Of a DNA stretch of 64,000 bases, positions 55,712 through 64,000 are shown piece by piece (positions within the stretch are counted from its first letter, which is position 1; every line of letters begins with the position of its first letter). Below the pieces are notes generated by a model that made no database searches, was not told where the DNA came from, and saw nothing but the letters and a program-made list of their open reading frames with translations. A program made the translations under genes and the position numbers. This stretch comes from Campylobacter concisus (lineage in GTDB: Bacteria; Campylobacterota; Campylobacteria; Campylobacterales; Campylobacteraceae): positions 868,001-932,000 of the forward strand of contig NZ_CP012541.1 in the NCBI RefSeq assembly GCF_001298465.1. Reading direction: 5' to 3'.

Positions 55712-56581
55712 TCAACATCCAATTATTTTATTAAGGCTCTTTTCTTCTTTACTCCAGCCTTTTTTAACGATTACATCGAGTTTCAAAAAGACCTTTGATC
55801 CGGTTAAATTTTGTATTAACTTTCTTGCAAAAATTCCTATTCGTTTTATCGTTTCACCATTCTTACCGATGATCATACTTTTGTGAATTTCACGCTCAGT
55901 GATGATACTTGCATAAATTTCAGTAATACCTGGTTTTTCTTTGACGCTTTTTATGATCGCATCGCTAAGATATGGGATCTCATCGCTTAAATTTTCATAT
56001 ATCGCTTCTAGTATAAATTCTCTATAAATTTCCTTCTCATTTGTCGGCGTGAGAAATTCTGGATCGTAAAAATACTCATGCTCTGGCAAAAGCTTGCAAA
56101 TTTCATCAAGAAGCGGCTTTTTATAGGTAGGCTGCTTGGTGCTAAAAGTAAGCAGAGCTGCAAATTTATCTTGAAATTTTTGGTACTGAGTGATCTTTTC
56201 TAAAACTTTTGCGTTTGAGCTTTCATCAACTTTAGTCAGAACTAAAATATGTGGTTTTTCAGGATTTAGTGCTAGAAATTTCTCATAGTCCTCTGTGTCA
56301 TCATGAATGGGCGCTAAAAATACGATGAGATCGCAGTCTCCCATCGATTTTATAGCTTGGTTTATTAACAGTTGATTTATCGCCTTGTTACTCTCGTGAA
56401 GCCCTGGCGTGTCGGTGAAGATGATCTGATCTTCACCGTTCATCACGATGCCATTTATCTTCCTGCGAGTTGCGTTTTGCTTGTGCGAAACAATGGCGAT
56501 CTTTTCGTTTAACAAGGCATTTAAAAACGAGCTTTTGCCAGCATTTGTGCGTCCTATGATGCTAACAAAGCCTGATTTCAA
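55712..56581 (-). CDS. era: GTPase Era
   Basis: Era is a GTPase that binds the 3' end of 16S rRNA and helps 30S maturation. The 289 residues show G1 [15 protein letters not shown]3 DTPGLHES, G4 LTKVD, and a C-terminal KH domain with [13 protein letters not shown]. The start is TTG, overlapping the hslU stop by four bases. This hslV-hslU-era order is known in other epsilonproteobacteria. Confidence 0.96.
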   Translation of the reverse strand: MKSGFVSIIGRTNAGKSSFLNALLNEKIAIVSHKQNATRRKINGIVMNGEDQIIFTDTPGLHESNKAINQLLINQAIKSMGDCDLIVFLAPIHDDTEDYEKFLALNPEKPHILVLTKVDESSNAKVLEKITQYQKFQDKFAALLTFSTKQPTYKKPLLDEICKLLPEHEYFYDPEFLTPTNEKEIYREFILEAIYENLSDEIPYLSDAIIKSVKEKPGITEIYASIITEREIHKSMIIGKNGETIKRIGIFARKLIQNLTGSKVFLKLDVIVKKGWSKEEKSLNKIIGC

Positions 56582-57900
56582 AGTATGTACCTCGCTAGAT
56601 CTTGATCTTCGATCACGTCTTTTAGACGCTCTTTTACGAGCTCTTTTGTCACATTTATCTTCTCGCCACTCTTTTCGCTAGCTTCAAAGCTAATATCTTC
56701 TATAACGCGCTCGATCACCGTATGAAGGCGTCTAGCACCGATATCTTCCATCTTTTCATTTGCGGCGTGGGCGATCCTGGCTATCTCTTTTATTGCTTCA
56801 TCGTCAAATTCTAGTTCAACATTTTCGGTTGAGAGTAGGGCAATGTATTGTTTTAAAAGCGAATTTTTTGGCTGAGTTAAAATTTGATAAAGCGCGTCCT
56901 CATCAAGGCTATCAAGCTCGACTCTTAGTGGAAAACGGCCTTGAAGCTCAGGGATGAGATCGCTTGGTTTGCTTATATGAAAGGCGCCAGCAGCGATAAA
57001 TAAAATATGATCTGTCTTTAAATTTCCAAATTTGGTATTTACATTTGAACCCTCAACTATCGGCAACAAGTCTCTTTGCACGCCTTCTTTGCTAGGATCT
57101 TGCCTGTTTGAGCTACCCGAACCAACAGCCACTTTATCTATCTCATCTATAAAGATGATGCCTTGGTTTTCAGCTCTTTTTATTGCCTCTGTTTTTATGC
57201 TCTCAATGTCTAAAATTTTATCATTTGCTTCGCTTTGAAGGGCTTTTTTAGCGTCTTTTACCTTCATCTCTTTTTTGATGTTTTTACCGCCGATGCCAAT
57301 TATCTTTATAAAGCTCTCTTGCATCTGCGCCATATCAGGTGGCACATTTGAGCCCGCCTCAAGTGGGTTTTGCTGTACTTCTATCTCGATGCTTAGCTCG
57401 TCAAGCTCGCCGTTTCTTAGCCTATTTAGCATTTTTTCATAGCTCTTTGCATACTCTGCTTGCTTCTCTTCACTAGCACCCTTTGGAAGCGGTGGCAATA
57501 GCTTTGAGACGATCTTTTCTTCGATATAGGCATTTATCTTATCTTGATTTTTCTCGCTTTGCTCGTTTTTTACGAGGTTGTATGATGCCATAGCAAGGTC
57601 TCTAACCATGCTCTCAACATCACGACCGACAAAACCAACTTCAGTGTATTTGCTAGCTTCTACCTTGATAAAAGGCAGTCCCATCATCTTTGAAAGACGC
57701 CTTGCGATCTCGGTTTTACCAACGCCAGTTGAGCCAATCATCAAGATATTTTTTGGCATGATGTCATCTTGCAGGCTCTTTTCAAGCTTCATACGGCGAT
57801 ATCTGTTGCGAAGTGCGATTGCTATGATCTTTTTGGCGTCCTTTTGACCGATCACATAGTCATCTAAAAATTTAACAATTTCTCTTGGTGTTAAGTTCAT
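56578..57900 (-). CDS. hslU: ATP-dependent protease ATPase subunit HslU
   Basis: HslU is the AAA+ unfoldase of the HslUV protease. The 440 residues begin [20 protein letters not shown]; Walker A is [15 protein letters not shown], and Walker B is [11 protein letters not shown]. The C-terminal tail [10 protein letters not shown] inserts into HslV. The ATG at 57900 is chosen because it gives the usual N-terminus. The longer frame to 57954 would run into hslV. It follows hslV by eight bases. Confidence 0.97.
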   Translation of the reverse strand: MNLTPREIVKFLDDYVIGQKDAKKIIAIALRNRYRRMKLEKSLQDDIMPKNILMIGSTGVGKTEIARRLSKMMGLPFIKVEASKYTEVGFVGRDVESMVRDLAMASYNLVKNEQSEKNQDKINAYIEEKIVSKLLPPLPKGASEEKQAEYAKSYEKMLNRLRNGELDELSIEIEVQQNPLEAGSNVPPDMAQMQESFIKIIGIGGKNIKKEMKVKDAKKALQSEANDKILDIESIKTEAIKRAENQGIIFIDEIDKVAVGSGSSNRQDPSKEGVQRDLLPIVEGSNVNTKFGNLKTDHILFIAAGAFHISKPSDLIPELQGRFPLRVELDSLDEDALYQILTQPKNSLLKQYIALLSTENVELEFDDEAIKEIARIAHAANEKMEDIGARRLHTVIERVIEDISFEASEKSGEKINVTKELVKERLKDVIEDQDLARYIL

Positions 57901-57908
57901 TTTTTCTC

Positions 57909-58442
57909 TTATTCTAAAACATAAGTTTTGATGTTTGTATTTGTATAGATGCAAATTTCGCCAGCGATCTTAAGGCTCTCTTTGACTAGCTCTTCTTCGT
58001 CGATATCGGCAAATTTATCTAAGGCACGTGCCGCTGAGAGAGCGTAGTTGCCACCGCTTCCGATAGCTGCTATCTTGCCATCTTCTGGTTCTACAACATC
58101 CCCAGTGCCACTAAGTAAGAAAATTTTATCCCTATCAAGTACAAGCATCATCGCTTCAAGCTTTCTTAGATACTTGTCTTTGCGCCATTCTTTGCTAAAT
58201 TCTATAACCGCCTTTAGCAAATCGCCCTTTGTATGCTCCAAATTTTTCTCAAACATATCAAAGAGATTAAACGCATCAGCAGTGCTGCCAGCAAAGCCAG
58301 CTAGGACTTTGCCGTTGTGAATTTTGCGAATTTTCACGGCGTTGCCTTTTAAAACGGTATTGCCAAAGCTTACCTGTCCGTCGCCGCCGATGACTGATTT
58401 GTTTTTGCCTTTGTAGGCTAAGATGGTTGTCGCATGAAACAT
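57909..58442 (-). CDS. hslV: ATP-dependent protease subunit HslV
   Basis: HslV is the proteasome-like peptidase of HslUV. The 177 residues begin [14 protein letters not shown]; the catalytic threonine matches the first T of TTIL, so four residues precede it rather than just Met. [18 protein letters not shown] and [14 protein letters not shown] are typical. It follows rplI without a gap and is read in the order rplI-hslV-hslU-era. Confidence 0.96.
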   Translation of the reverse strand: MFHATTILAYKGKNKSVIGGDGQVSFGNTVLKGNAVKIRKIHNGKVLAGFAGSTADAFNLFDMFEKNLEHTKGDLLKAVIEFSKEWRKDKYLRKLEAMMLVLDRDKIFLLSGTGDVVEPEDGKIAAIGSGGNYALSAARALDKFADIDEEELVKESLKIAGEICIYTNTNIKTYVLE

Positions 58443-58889
58443 CTACTCTCCTTGCACATCAACCTTCAAGCTCGCATTTATCGAGTGTCCAAGCTTTACA
58501 TGAACGTCATAAAGGCCGACTGCTTTTAGATGCGTATCCATATCGATCGCTTTTTTCTCGACAACTAAATGATGTGTTTTTTCAAGCTCTGCTGCGATCT
58601 CCTCTTTCGAGACTGAACCAAAGAGTGAGCCATTTGCACCAAGAGTTTTTTTGATGACGACTGTCACTTTTTCAAGCTCTTCTTTGAGTTTTTCTAAATT
58701 TGCGATCTCGTATTTTAGCTCTTCAGCCTTTCTTTTTTGAGCTGCTTCATATTGGCGAAGAACGTCTGGAGTAGCTGCTTTTGCAAAGCCTTTGCCGATT
58801 AAGAAATTATTGCCATAGCCATCTTTTACCTCTTTTATCTCGCCAGCTTTACCAAGTGCTTTTACATCTTTTATTAATAATACTTTCAT
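58443..58889 (-). CDS. rplI: 50S ribosomal protein L9
   Basis: A 148-residue L9: the N-terminal domain MKVLLIKDVKALGKAGEI with DGYGNNFLIGKG, a long linking helix, and the C-terminal rRNA-binding domain with GSLFGSVSKEEIA. It stands ahead of hslV rather than with rpsF/rpsR as in many bacteria. AAAAGGACAAAA precedes its ATG. Confidence 0.97.
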   Translation of the reverse strand: MKVLLIKDVKALGKAGEIKEVKDGYGNNFLIGKGFAKAATPDVLRQYEAAQKRKAEELKYEIANLEKLKEELEKVTVVIKKTLGANGSLFGSVSKEEIAAELEKTHHLVVEKKAIDMDTHLKAVGLYDVHVKLGHSINASLKVDVQGE

Positions 58890-58913
58890 TTTTGTCCTTT
58901 TTAAATTTTATTT

Positions 58914-60137
58914 TTAGTCAAATTTTCGCCCGTTTTTGCGTGCGATTATAAAGCGAAGTGCATTTAGTTTAATAAATCCTTCTGCGTCTTTTTGGTCATA
59001 AACGCTGTCTTCTTCAAACGTGCAGTATGCTTCGCTAAATAGATTATCATCTTTGCTGTTTCTGCCAAGGATGATCACATTACCTTTATAAAGCTCAACT
59101 TTTACAGAGCCATTTACGTGTTCTTGGCTTTTGTCGATGAGAGCTTGGAGCATATTTCGCTCAGGTGACCACCAGTAGCCGTTGTAAACTAGCTCGGCGT
59201 ATTTTGGCATGATCTCATCTTTTAAGTGGGCAGCACAGCGGTCAAGCGTGATACTTTCGATCGCTCTGTGAGCTTTTAGCATTATTGTGCCACCTGGAGT
59301 TTCGTAGCAGCCGCGGCTCTTCATACCAACTGAGCGGTTTTCTACAATGTCAAGTCTGCCGATGCCGTGTTTTGCCCCAAGGCGGTTTAGTTCGGTTAAA
59401 ATTTCAGCTGGGCTCATTTTTTTGCCATTTATACTAACCGGATCGCCTTTTTCATAGCCGATCTCGATGATTTCGCTCTTATCTGGGGCATTTTTAGGGT
59501 CAACGCTCCATCTCCACATATCATCTTCTGGTGCGTGGCTCGGGTCTTCAAGTACTAGGCCTTCATAGCTTATGTGAAGTAAATTTGCGTCCATTGAGTA
59601 TGGGCTCTTGCCTGGTTTTTTGGTGATATCTATGCCGTTTTTCTCAGCGTATGCCAAAAGTTTTTCACGGCTATTTAGATCCCACTCGCGCCATGGGGCG
59701 ATGATAGTTAGGTTGTCGCCGAGTGCGTAGTATCCAAGCTCAAAGCGAACTTGGTCGTTGCCTTTGCCTGTTGCTCCATGGCTCACACCATCAGCGCCAA
59801 CAAGTCTTGCGATCTCGCTTTGGCGTTTTGCTATTAGTGGGCGCGCTATCGAAGTGCCAAGTAGATACTCGCCCTCGTAGACTGCGTTTGCTCTAAACAT
59901 AGGAAATACATAATCGCGTACAAATTCTTCTCTTAAATCTTCTATAAAAATATTTTCAGGCTTTACACCAAGTGCTAAGGCTTTTTTGCGTGCAGGCTCT
60001 AGCTCTTCGCCTTGGCCAATGTCAGCTGTAAATGTGACTACTTCGCAGTTATATTCATCTTGAAGCCATTTTAAAATGATACTTGTATCAAGTCCGCCAG
60101 AGTATGCTAAAACCACTTTTTTTACGTCTTTTTTCAT
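58914..60137 (-). CDS. argG: Argininosuccinate synthase
   Basis: ArgG joins citrulline and aspartate with ATP in arginine synthesis. The 407 residues begin [20 protein letters not shown] (the PP-loop) and include [27 protein letters not shown], and the [13 protein letters not shown] stretch. It probably has its own promoter upstream at 60165, and rplI starts 25 bases after its stop. AAGGAAG lies upstream of the ATG. Confidence 0.97.
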   Translation of the reverse strand: MKKDVKKVVLAYSGGLDTSIILKWLQDEYNCEVVTFTADIGQGEELEPARKKALALGVKPENIFIEDLREEFVRDYVFPMFRANAVYEGEYLLGTSIARPLIAKRQSEIARLVGADGVSHGATGKGNDQVRFELGYYALGDNLTIIAPWREWDLNSREKLLAYAEKNGIDITKKPGKSPYSMDANLLHISYEGLVLEDPSHAPEDDMWRWSVDPKNAPDKSEIIEIGYEKGDPVSINGKKMSPAEILTELNRLGAKHGIGRLDIVENRSVGMKSRGCYETPGGTIMLKAHRAIESITLDRCAAHLKDEIMPKYAELVYNGYWWSPERNMLQALIDKSQEHVNGSVKVELYKGNVIILGRNSKDDNLFSEAYCTFEEDSVYDQKDAEGFIKLNALRFIIARKNGRKFD

Positions 60138-60164
60138 AGCTCTTCCTTTTGTTAAAATGGTCGT

Positions 60165-60170
60165 ATTTTA
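60165..60170 (-). promoter_or_regulatory. Possible -10 box of argG
   Basis: TAAAAT on the minus strand, in GGCTAAAATACGACC, lies 27 bases before the argG ATG. A GCTAAAAT-type -10 is usual in this genus. Confidence 0.4.
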
Positions 60171-60264
60171 GCCTAAATTGATTAATTTTTAATAAACTAA
60201 TTTAATAAATAATGCAAGTTTTTTTCTTAGAAATTTTTATAAAAAAGATTAGTATTTAGAATTA

Positions 60265-60279
60265 TGATAATTAATATTG
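60265..60279 (+). promoter_or_regulatory. Candidate Fur box before the TonB receptor gene
   Basis: TGATAATTAATATTG matches the first half of the 7-1-7 Fur consensus (TGATAAT-n-ATTATCA) completely and the second half in four of seven positions. It is about 60 bases before the TonB receptor start. Iron control of that gene would be expected, but the match is partial and in AT-rich DNA. Confidence 0.4.
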
Positions 60280-60340
60280 TTTTAAAAGATACTTTGTTAA
60301 ATTTCAAACTTTTTCAAATTAAATTTTTAAAAGGATAGTC

Positions 60341-62443
60341 GTGAGAAAAACAAAATTTATTGCCATTTGCCTTAGCGCTTGCGTGGCAAATTCGCTCTTT
60401 GGAGCAGAGCATAAAGACAATAACGAAACAAGGCTTGATGGCGTTGTAGTAAGTGCTAGTGGCTTTTCGCAGCAGATTAAAGAAGCTCCCGCAAGCATAA
60501 GCGTGATAGGTGGTGATGAGCTAACAAAAGATAGCTTTACATCACTTCACTCAATCGCTCAAAAGGTGCCAGGCGTAAATGTCGTTGGCGGAGAGGACGG
60601 AGCAGCTAGTGGTATCTCGATACGTGGCATGGAGAAGTCTCAAACGCTAGTTTTAATTGATGGTAAAAGAGTAAATTCAAGCAGCGCAAATCCAAAGGGC
60701 GGAGCAGGGGATATGAACTCAAATTTCATCCCACCAGCTGAAGCAATCGAGCGTATAGAGGTTATCCGTGGTCCTATGAGCTCGCTTTATGGTAGTGATG
60801 CGGTTGGTGGCGTGATAAATATCATCACTAAAAAGGATTTTTCAAAATTTAGTGGCAACGTCAGCATCTCAACCACGATAAACACTCACAAAGGCATTGG
60901 CGATGGCAGGCAAGGCGACTTTTATCTAAATTTACCTCTTTATAAAGATCTTTTTGCACTTCAGCTTTGGGGATATAAAAAGCTAAGAGATGAAGATGGC
61001 TACATCGGTGGCTATCAAAAGAGCGATAAGAGAAATTTAAGTGCAAAGCTTTGGATCACGCCAGATGAACATAATAAATTTTTTATCCTTGGCTCAAACG
61101 AAAGGCATGATTATTCAAAAACGGTTGGCAAATCAGCCGATCCAGACCCAAGAAAAAGACCATTAGATAATTATGACTACGAGAAAAAGAGCTATGGCGT
61201 GGGCTATCTTGGTGAATTTGATAGCCTAAATGCCGATATCAGCTACATTTATGATCAGACGCAAAGAACGAGCCTTTTTGATAAATTCATACCTGCAAAA
61301 GCTAAAAATTACAACTTTAATTCAAAATTTACAACCTTTCTTGGTGCTCACGCACTAACTTTTGGCTATGACTTTAGCAAACAAAATGTCGGCACGACCT
61401 TCATCGTCTCAAACGCCTCAAAAAATGGCTTAAAAGATCCAAGGACCTACTCGATGAGCGAGCATGCGGGATTTATCGAAGATGAGTGGCAAATTTTAGA
61501 TGAGAAGCTCTTTTTAACGCTTGGCTCAAGGCTCACGCACAACGAATTTTTTGGCAACCACCTCTCGCCAAGAGCTTACCTAGTCTATAATGCCACAGAT
61601 ACGCTAAGCTTAAAAGGTGGCGTAGCAACTGGCTATAAAACGCCAAATGTCAATCAAATCTCCCCAGAAGTAGGCACTATTCAAAATGCTTGGAGAATAG
61701 TTGATTTTGGAAACAAAGATCTAAAGCCAGAAAAAAGTATAACTTACGAAGTTGGTGCATATTATGACAATCAGGCTGATTTTAGAGGCTCGGTAACGCT
61801 TTTTAGAAATGAGTTTAAAGATAAGATCCTAGACACTGATGGCAGTAATGTCAATAAAATTCCTGCCTTTGGCACTTGCGCAGGTGCACCACACATTAAT
61901 TGTCCTGGCTGGGGAACTTACTTTAACATAGAAGGTGCAACTGTTTGGGGCGTGGAGTTAAGCGGAGACTATGACGTTCTTTCAAATCTAAATCTAAGCT
62001 CAAACTACACCTATAATAAGTCAAAGATAAAAACTGGCAACCCAACGATAAATACGCCAAGAGGCCCTATGAAATTTAGTGAGACAAATCTTGGTAGACT
62101 TGATGCAAAAAGCCTTACCGCAACGCCAGAGCACGCACTTCACGCCACGTTTACTTATAAGCCTGTAAAAAGCGTTAAAACATTTTTTGGCGCAAACTAT
62201 GAGAGCAAGCTAACAAGCGTGAAATTTGGCCCTGGTAACAAAGTGAGTGAAAATGACAACAATTTACTCACATTTGATACAGGTGTAAGCTGGGATGCAA
62301 ATAAACACCTAACACTTAGCCTAAATGCCTACAATATCTTTGATAAAGTAAGATACGATGAGGCGCTAGCAGACGACGGCAACTACTACTGGTATCCGCA
62401 AGAGGGTAGGAGATTTTGGTTTAAGGTCGCTGCAAAATGGTAA
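60341..62443 (+). CDS. TonB-dependent outer-membrane receptor (probably for a catecholate siderophore)
   Basis: A 700-residue receptor with a signal peptide ending FGAEHKD. The TonB box lies near DGVVVSASGF, and the plug domain includes ASGISIRGMEKSQTLVLIDG and RIEVIRGPMSSLYGSDAVGG. The rest is the 22-strand barrel, ending in the aromatic residue W (RRFWFKVAAKW). The overall pattern is like FepA/CirA/CfrA. An esterase of the IroE/Cee type overlaps its stop by seven bases, supporting a triscatecholate ligand such as enterobactin. The start is GTG behind AAAAGGATA. Confidence 0.85.
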   Translation: MRKTKFIAICLSACVANSLFGAEHKDNNETRLDGVVVSASGFSQQIKEAPASISVIGGDELTKDSFTSLHSIAQKVPGVNVVGGEDGAASGISIRGMEKSQTLVLIDGKRVNSSSANPKGGAGDMNSNFIPPAEAIERIEVIRGPMSSLYGSDAVGGVINIITKKDFSKFSGNVSISTTINTHKGIGDGRQGDFYLNLPLYKDLFALQLWGYKKLRDEDGYIGGYQKSDKRNLSAKLWITPDEHNKFFILGSNERHDYSKTVGKSADPDPRKRPLDNYDYEKKSYGVGYLGEFDSLNADISYIYDQTQRTSLFDKFIPAKAKNYNFNSKFTTFLGAHALTFGYDFSKQNVGTTFIVSNASKNGLKDPRTYSMSEHAGFIEDEWQILDEKLFLTLGSRLTHNEFFGNHLSPRAYLVYNATDTLSLKGGVATGYKTPNVNQISPEVGTIQNAWRIVDFGNKDLKPEKSITYEVGAYYDNQADFRGSVTLFRNEFKDKILDTDGSNVNKIPAFGTCAGAPHINCPGWGTYFNIEGATVWGVELSGDYDVLSNLNLSSNYTYNKSKIKTGNPTINTPRGPMKFSETNLGRLDAKSLTATPEHALHATFTYKPVKSVKTFFGANYESKLTSVKFGPGNKVSENDNNLLTFDTGVSWDANKHLTLSLNAYNIFDKVRYDEALADDGNYYWYPQEGRRFWFKVAAKW

Positions 62444-63264
62444 GAGCGTTTAAATTTTTGCTTTTTACACTTGGAGTGACACAGACTTTGCACGCAGGAC
62501 CCAGCCAAACACCTGAGCCACTTAGCCAAAAAGCTGCTAGTAAATTTGAAATTTCAACCTTTAAAATGAGCGCAAATGATGAAATTTATAAAATTTTCAC
62601 AGCCAAGCTAAAGGGGCAAAATGAGTTTAAAAACGTGCTTTTCTTGCTTGATGCAAACGCCCAGTTCAACATGATATTAAATGAATTTGATGGTAAGGCT
62701 GCACCGCTAATAATAGGCATAGGATATGACACAGACAAAAGCTACGAGGTAGAAAAACGCACAAGAGATCTCACGCCAAAAGCAAAGGGCGAGGAATTTG
62801 ACAAAGGTGGCGGCGCAGATGCGTTTTACTATTTTTTGACAAGAAATTTAGTACCGCTAATCGATGAGAAATTTAACGTACAAGGTAGCCAAAAAAGCCT
62901 TTATGGTCACTCTTTTGGTGGCCTTTTTACGCTTTATGCCATGCTTAAAAATGAGGGCATCTTTTCAAATTTCTTTATCGCTTCGCCATCTCTTTGGTGG
63001 GGTGAATCTGAAATTTTAAAGCAAAATGTGAGCGAGGGTAAATTTAAAGAGAAACTAAAGGCTAAATTTGTCTTTCTCAGCGTTGGCGAGCTTGAAAAGA
63101 GAAAGGGCAAAACCGACAAACCTGGCATTTTAAAAACAAGCGATCTAGCCCAAATTTTAAAACAAAGTGGCGTAAATTCTCACTTTGAGTTTTACAAAGG
63201 GCAAACCCATGGCAGCGTCATACCTCTAAATTTAAAAGAGCTTTTAAAATATCTAAAGGATTAA
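62437..63264 (+). CDS. Periplasmic alpha/beta-hydrolase esterase (IroE/Cee-like)
   Basis: A 275-residue exported hydrolase. The signal peptide is about the first 20 residues (FLLFTLGVTQTLHA). The nucleophile Ser159 is in YGHSFGGLFTLY, and the catalytic histidine is His258 in GQTHGSVIPL, as in IroE and the Campylobacter enterobactin esterase Cee. These cut the trilactone ring of ferric enterobactin-type siderophores in the periplasm. Overlap with the TonB receptor gene supports a joint role in iron uptake. A general esterase is the alternative. Confidence 0.78.
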   Translation: MVRAFKFLLFTLGVTQTLHAGPSQTPEPLSQKAASKFEISTFKMSANDEIYKIFTAKLKGQNEFKNVLFLLDANAQFNMILNEFDGKAAPLIIGIGYDTDKSYEVEKRTRDLTPKAKGEEFDKGGGADAFYYFLTRNLVPLIDEKFNVQGSQKSLYGHSFGGLFTLYAMLKNEGIFSNFFIASPSLWWGESEILKQNVSEGKFKEKLKAKFVFLSVGELEKRKGKTDKPGILKTSDLAQILKQSGVNSHFEFYKGQTHGSVIPLNLKELLKYLKD

Positions 63265-63284
63265 AAATTTAAGGCTATTTTTGT

Positions 63285-63290
63285 TAAAAT
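63285..63290 (+). promoter_or_regulatory. -10 box of the S4-domain gene, possible leaderless start
   Basis: TTTTTGTTAAAAT is a good sigma-70 -10 with T-rich front; it ends seven bases before the ATG at 63298. Transcription would then start at or next to the ATG, with no room for a ribosome-binding site. Confidence 0.5.
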
Positions 63291-63297
63291 CCGCCGC

Positions 63298-63543
63298 ATG
63301 AGAGTAGATAAATTTTTAAACGTAGTAAATATCACCAAAAGGCGTGCCGTTAGCGAAGATATGTGCAAAAGCGGTGTTGTGAGCATCAACGGCGTGCAGG
63401 CAAAAGCGGCAAAAGATGTTAAGGTTGGCGATGTGGTTAGCATCAAATTTCTAACGCGCGAGGCGAGATACGAGGTGCTAGCGATCCCAACTACAAAAAG
63501 CATACCAAAAAGCGCTCAAAACGAATATGTAAAAGAGCTTTGA
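63298..63543 (+). CDS. S4-domain RNA-binding protein (HslR/RqcP-like)
   Basis: An 81-residue single S4 domain: MRVDKFLNVVNITKRRAVSE, SINGVQAKAAKDVKVGDVVSI, as in HslR/RqcP-type proteins. Such proteins bind tRNA/rRNA on stalled large ribosomal subunits. The ATG has no ribosome-binding site and lies seven bases after a -10 box. Its stop overlaps the tsaE start by one base. Confidence 0.87.
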   Translation: MRVDKFLNVVNITKRRAVSEDMCKSGVVSINGVQAKAAKDVKVGDVVSIKFLTREARYEVLAIPTTKSIPKSAQNEYVKEL

Positions 63544-63941
63544 TGGTTTTTGAGCTTTTAGAAAATGAGCTTGATGAGCTTGTGCGAGTGCTTCCAAGAA
63601 GTGGCGTGGTGCTACTAAGTGGCGATCTAGCAAGTGGCAAAACGACGCTTGTAAAGGCGATCATCAAGGCTCATGGCATAGATGAGAGCGTGACGTCGCC
63701 GACATTTTCTTTGATGCAAATTTATGGTAAAGATATCTACCACTACGACATTTATCAGATCGGTTTTGACGGGATGGCAAAAAATGGCCTTTTTGAAAAT
63801 TTATTTGAAGAGGGGCTTCATCTAGTAGAGTGGGGCGATGAAAATTTAGAAAAAGCTCTAAAGAAAAACGGCGAGAGCTATACGATGATAAAAATTTCTC
63901 CTAGCAAAAATGGCAGAAAATACGAGGTTATAAGTGCATAA
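63543..63941 (+). CDS. tsaE: tRNA t6A biosynthesis ATPase TsaE
   Basis: TsaE is the ATPase of the TsaBDE complex, which makes t6A37 of tRNAs. The 132 residues show Walker A LSGDLASGKTTLVKAI, SPTFSLMQIY, HYDIYQIG and LVEWGDE, all standard. The ATG overlaps the S4 gene stop by one base. It overlaps the next gene by eight bases. The t6A it makes is the substrate of MtaB at 25.4 kb. Confidence 0.94.
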   Translation: MVFELLENELDELVRVLPRSGVVLLSGDLASGKTTLVKAIIKAHGIDESVTSPTFSLMQIYGKDIYHYDIYQIGFDGMAKNGLFENLFEEGLHLVEWGDENLEKALKKNGESYTMIKISPSKNGRKYEVISA

Positions 63942-64000
63942 ACTAGAAGTAAAAGATCTAAAAAAGACGATTAAAAAAACTGAGATCATAAAAGGGATAT
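63934..64000 (+). CDS. lptB: LptB, N-terminal fragment (cut by window edge)
   Basis: The frame starts with GTG inside the end of tsaE and reads HKLEVKDLKKTIKKTEIIKG, the usual beginning of LptB, the ATPase that drives lipopolysaccharide export. Only 22 codons are in the window; the Walker A motif is outside, so the call rests on the N-terminal sequence and the C. jejuni gene order after tsaE. Confidence 0.75.
   Translation, partial: MHKLEVKDLKKTIKKTEIIKGI

Noticed and set aside
57901-57954. HslU N-terminal extension of 18 residues
   Set aside because: It overlaps the end of hslV, and HslU normally starts MNLTPREIV, which the ATG at 57900 gives.
1-64000. CRISPR arrays, prophage genes, insertion sequences, rRNA genes
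   Set aside because: No regularly spaced repeats, transposase, integrase or phage proteins, or rRNA sequence were seen in any part of the window.

Overview
The window looks like chromosomal DNA from a Campylobacter, probably of the C. concisus/curvus/showae type. This is an inference from gene order and protein families, made without a database search. Blocks follow Campylobacter jejuni order: glnA, cheZ, a U32 peptidase, purE, glyQ, a Nif3-like gene, waaA, ffh, rpsP, rimM, trmD, rplS; the iamB/iamA (mlaE/mlaF) lipid transporter; thiS-thiF-thiG-thiH; and the cts transformation genes. The DNA is AT-rich and dense in AAATTT-type words. Genes are tightly packed and often overlap by 1 to 13 bases. 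GTG and TTG starts are common. I saw no insertion sequence, prophage, CRISPR array or rRNA operon; the only RNA gene recognised is one tRNA-Gly.

Layout. 1-3013 (minus): 5' part of dnaX, an AT-rich gap, glnA and a PHP-type histidinol phosphatase. 3150-15866 (plus): cheZ, U32 peptidase, purE, a coiled-coil protein, then a GyrI-like protein and an AbgT transporter that interrupt the expected order, then glyQ, Nif3-like, zinc-ribbon protein, waaA, RluA-type synthase, ffh, and the rpsP-khpA-rimM-trmD-rplS ribosome cluster ending in a terminator. 16029-17847 (minus): a small CorA-like protein and tgt. 17927-21260 (plus): a four-gene MCE/Mla lipid transport operon. 21354-29396 (plus): TrkA-like protein, aroB, MscS-type channel, mtaB, an FtsH-like ATPase that has lost its protease motif, mogA and a membrane protein. 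29433-42327 (minus): a nearly gap-free run containing, from its 5' end, murA, moeA, tRNA-Gly, flgA, ubiX, coaD, tmk, hisS, speA, an aminotransferase, thiS, thiF, thiG, thiH and a TenI/ThiE-like gene.

42468-44560 (plus): NlpC/P60 lipoprotein, DUF455 ferritin-like protein and SixA. 44570-55652 (minus): the nine-gene natural-transformation/type II secretion-like operon (PilM-PilN fusion, PilO-like, PilP-like, secretin, ExeA-like ATPase, two accessory proteins, GspE-type ATPase, GspF-type membrane protein), followed by an Aer-type PAS protein and a soluble chemoreceptor. 55712-60137 (minus): era, hslU, hslV, rplI, argG. 60341-63264 (plus): a TonB-dependent receptor and a periplasmic IroE/Cee-like esterase behind a possible Fur site, likely a catecholate siderophore unit. 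63298-64000 (plus): S4-domain protein, tsaE and the first codons of lptB.

The most interesting points are: the FtsH paralogue with YQGAK where HEAGH is expected; flgA, whose signal peptide begins at the last base of the tRNA-Gly gene with no normal start codon and whose only upstream ATG lies inside the tRNA promoter; a PilM-PilN fusion in the transformation operon; a soluble chemoreceptor with a zinc-binding-type tail that has lost its ligands; a TenI-like protein that keeps the tautomerase histidine; and a likely leaderless S4-domain gene.
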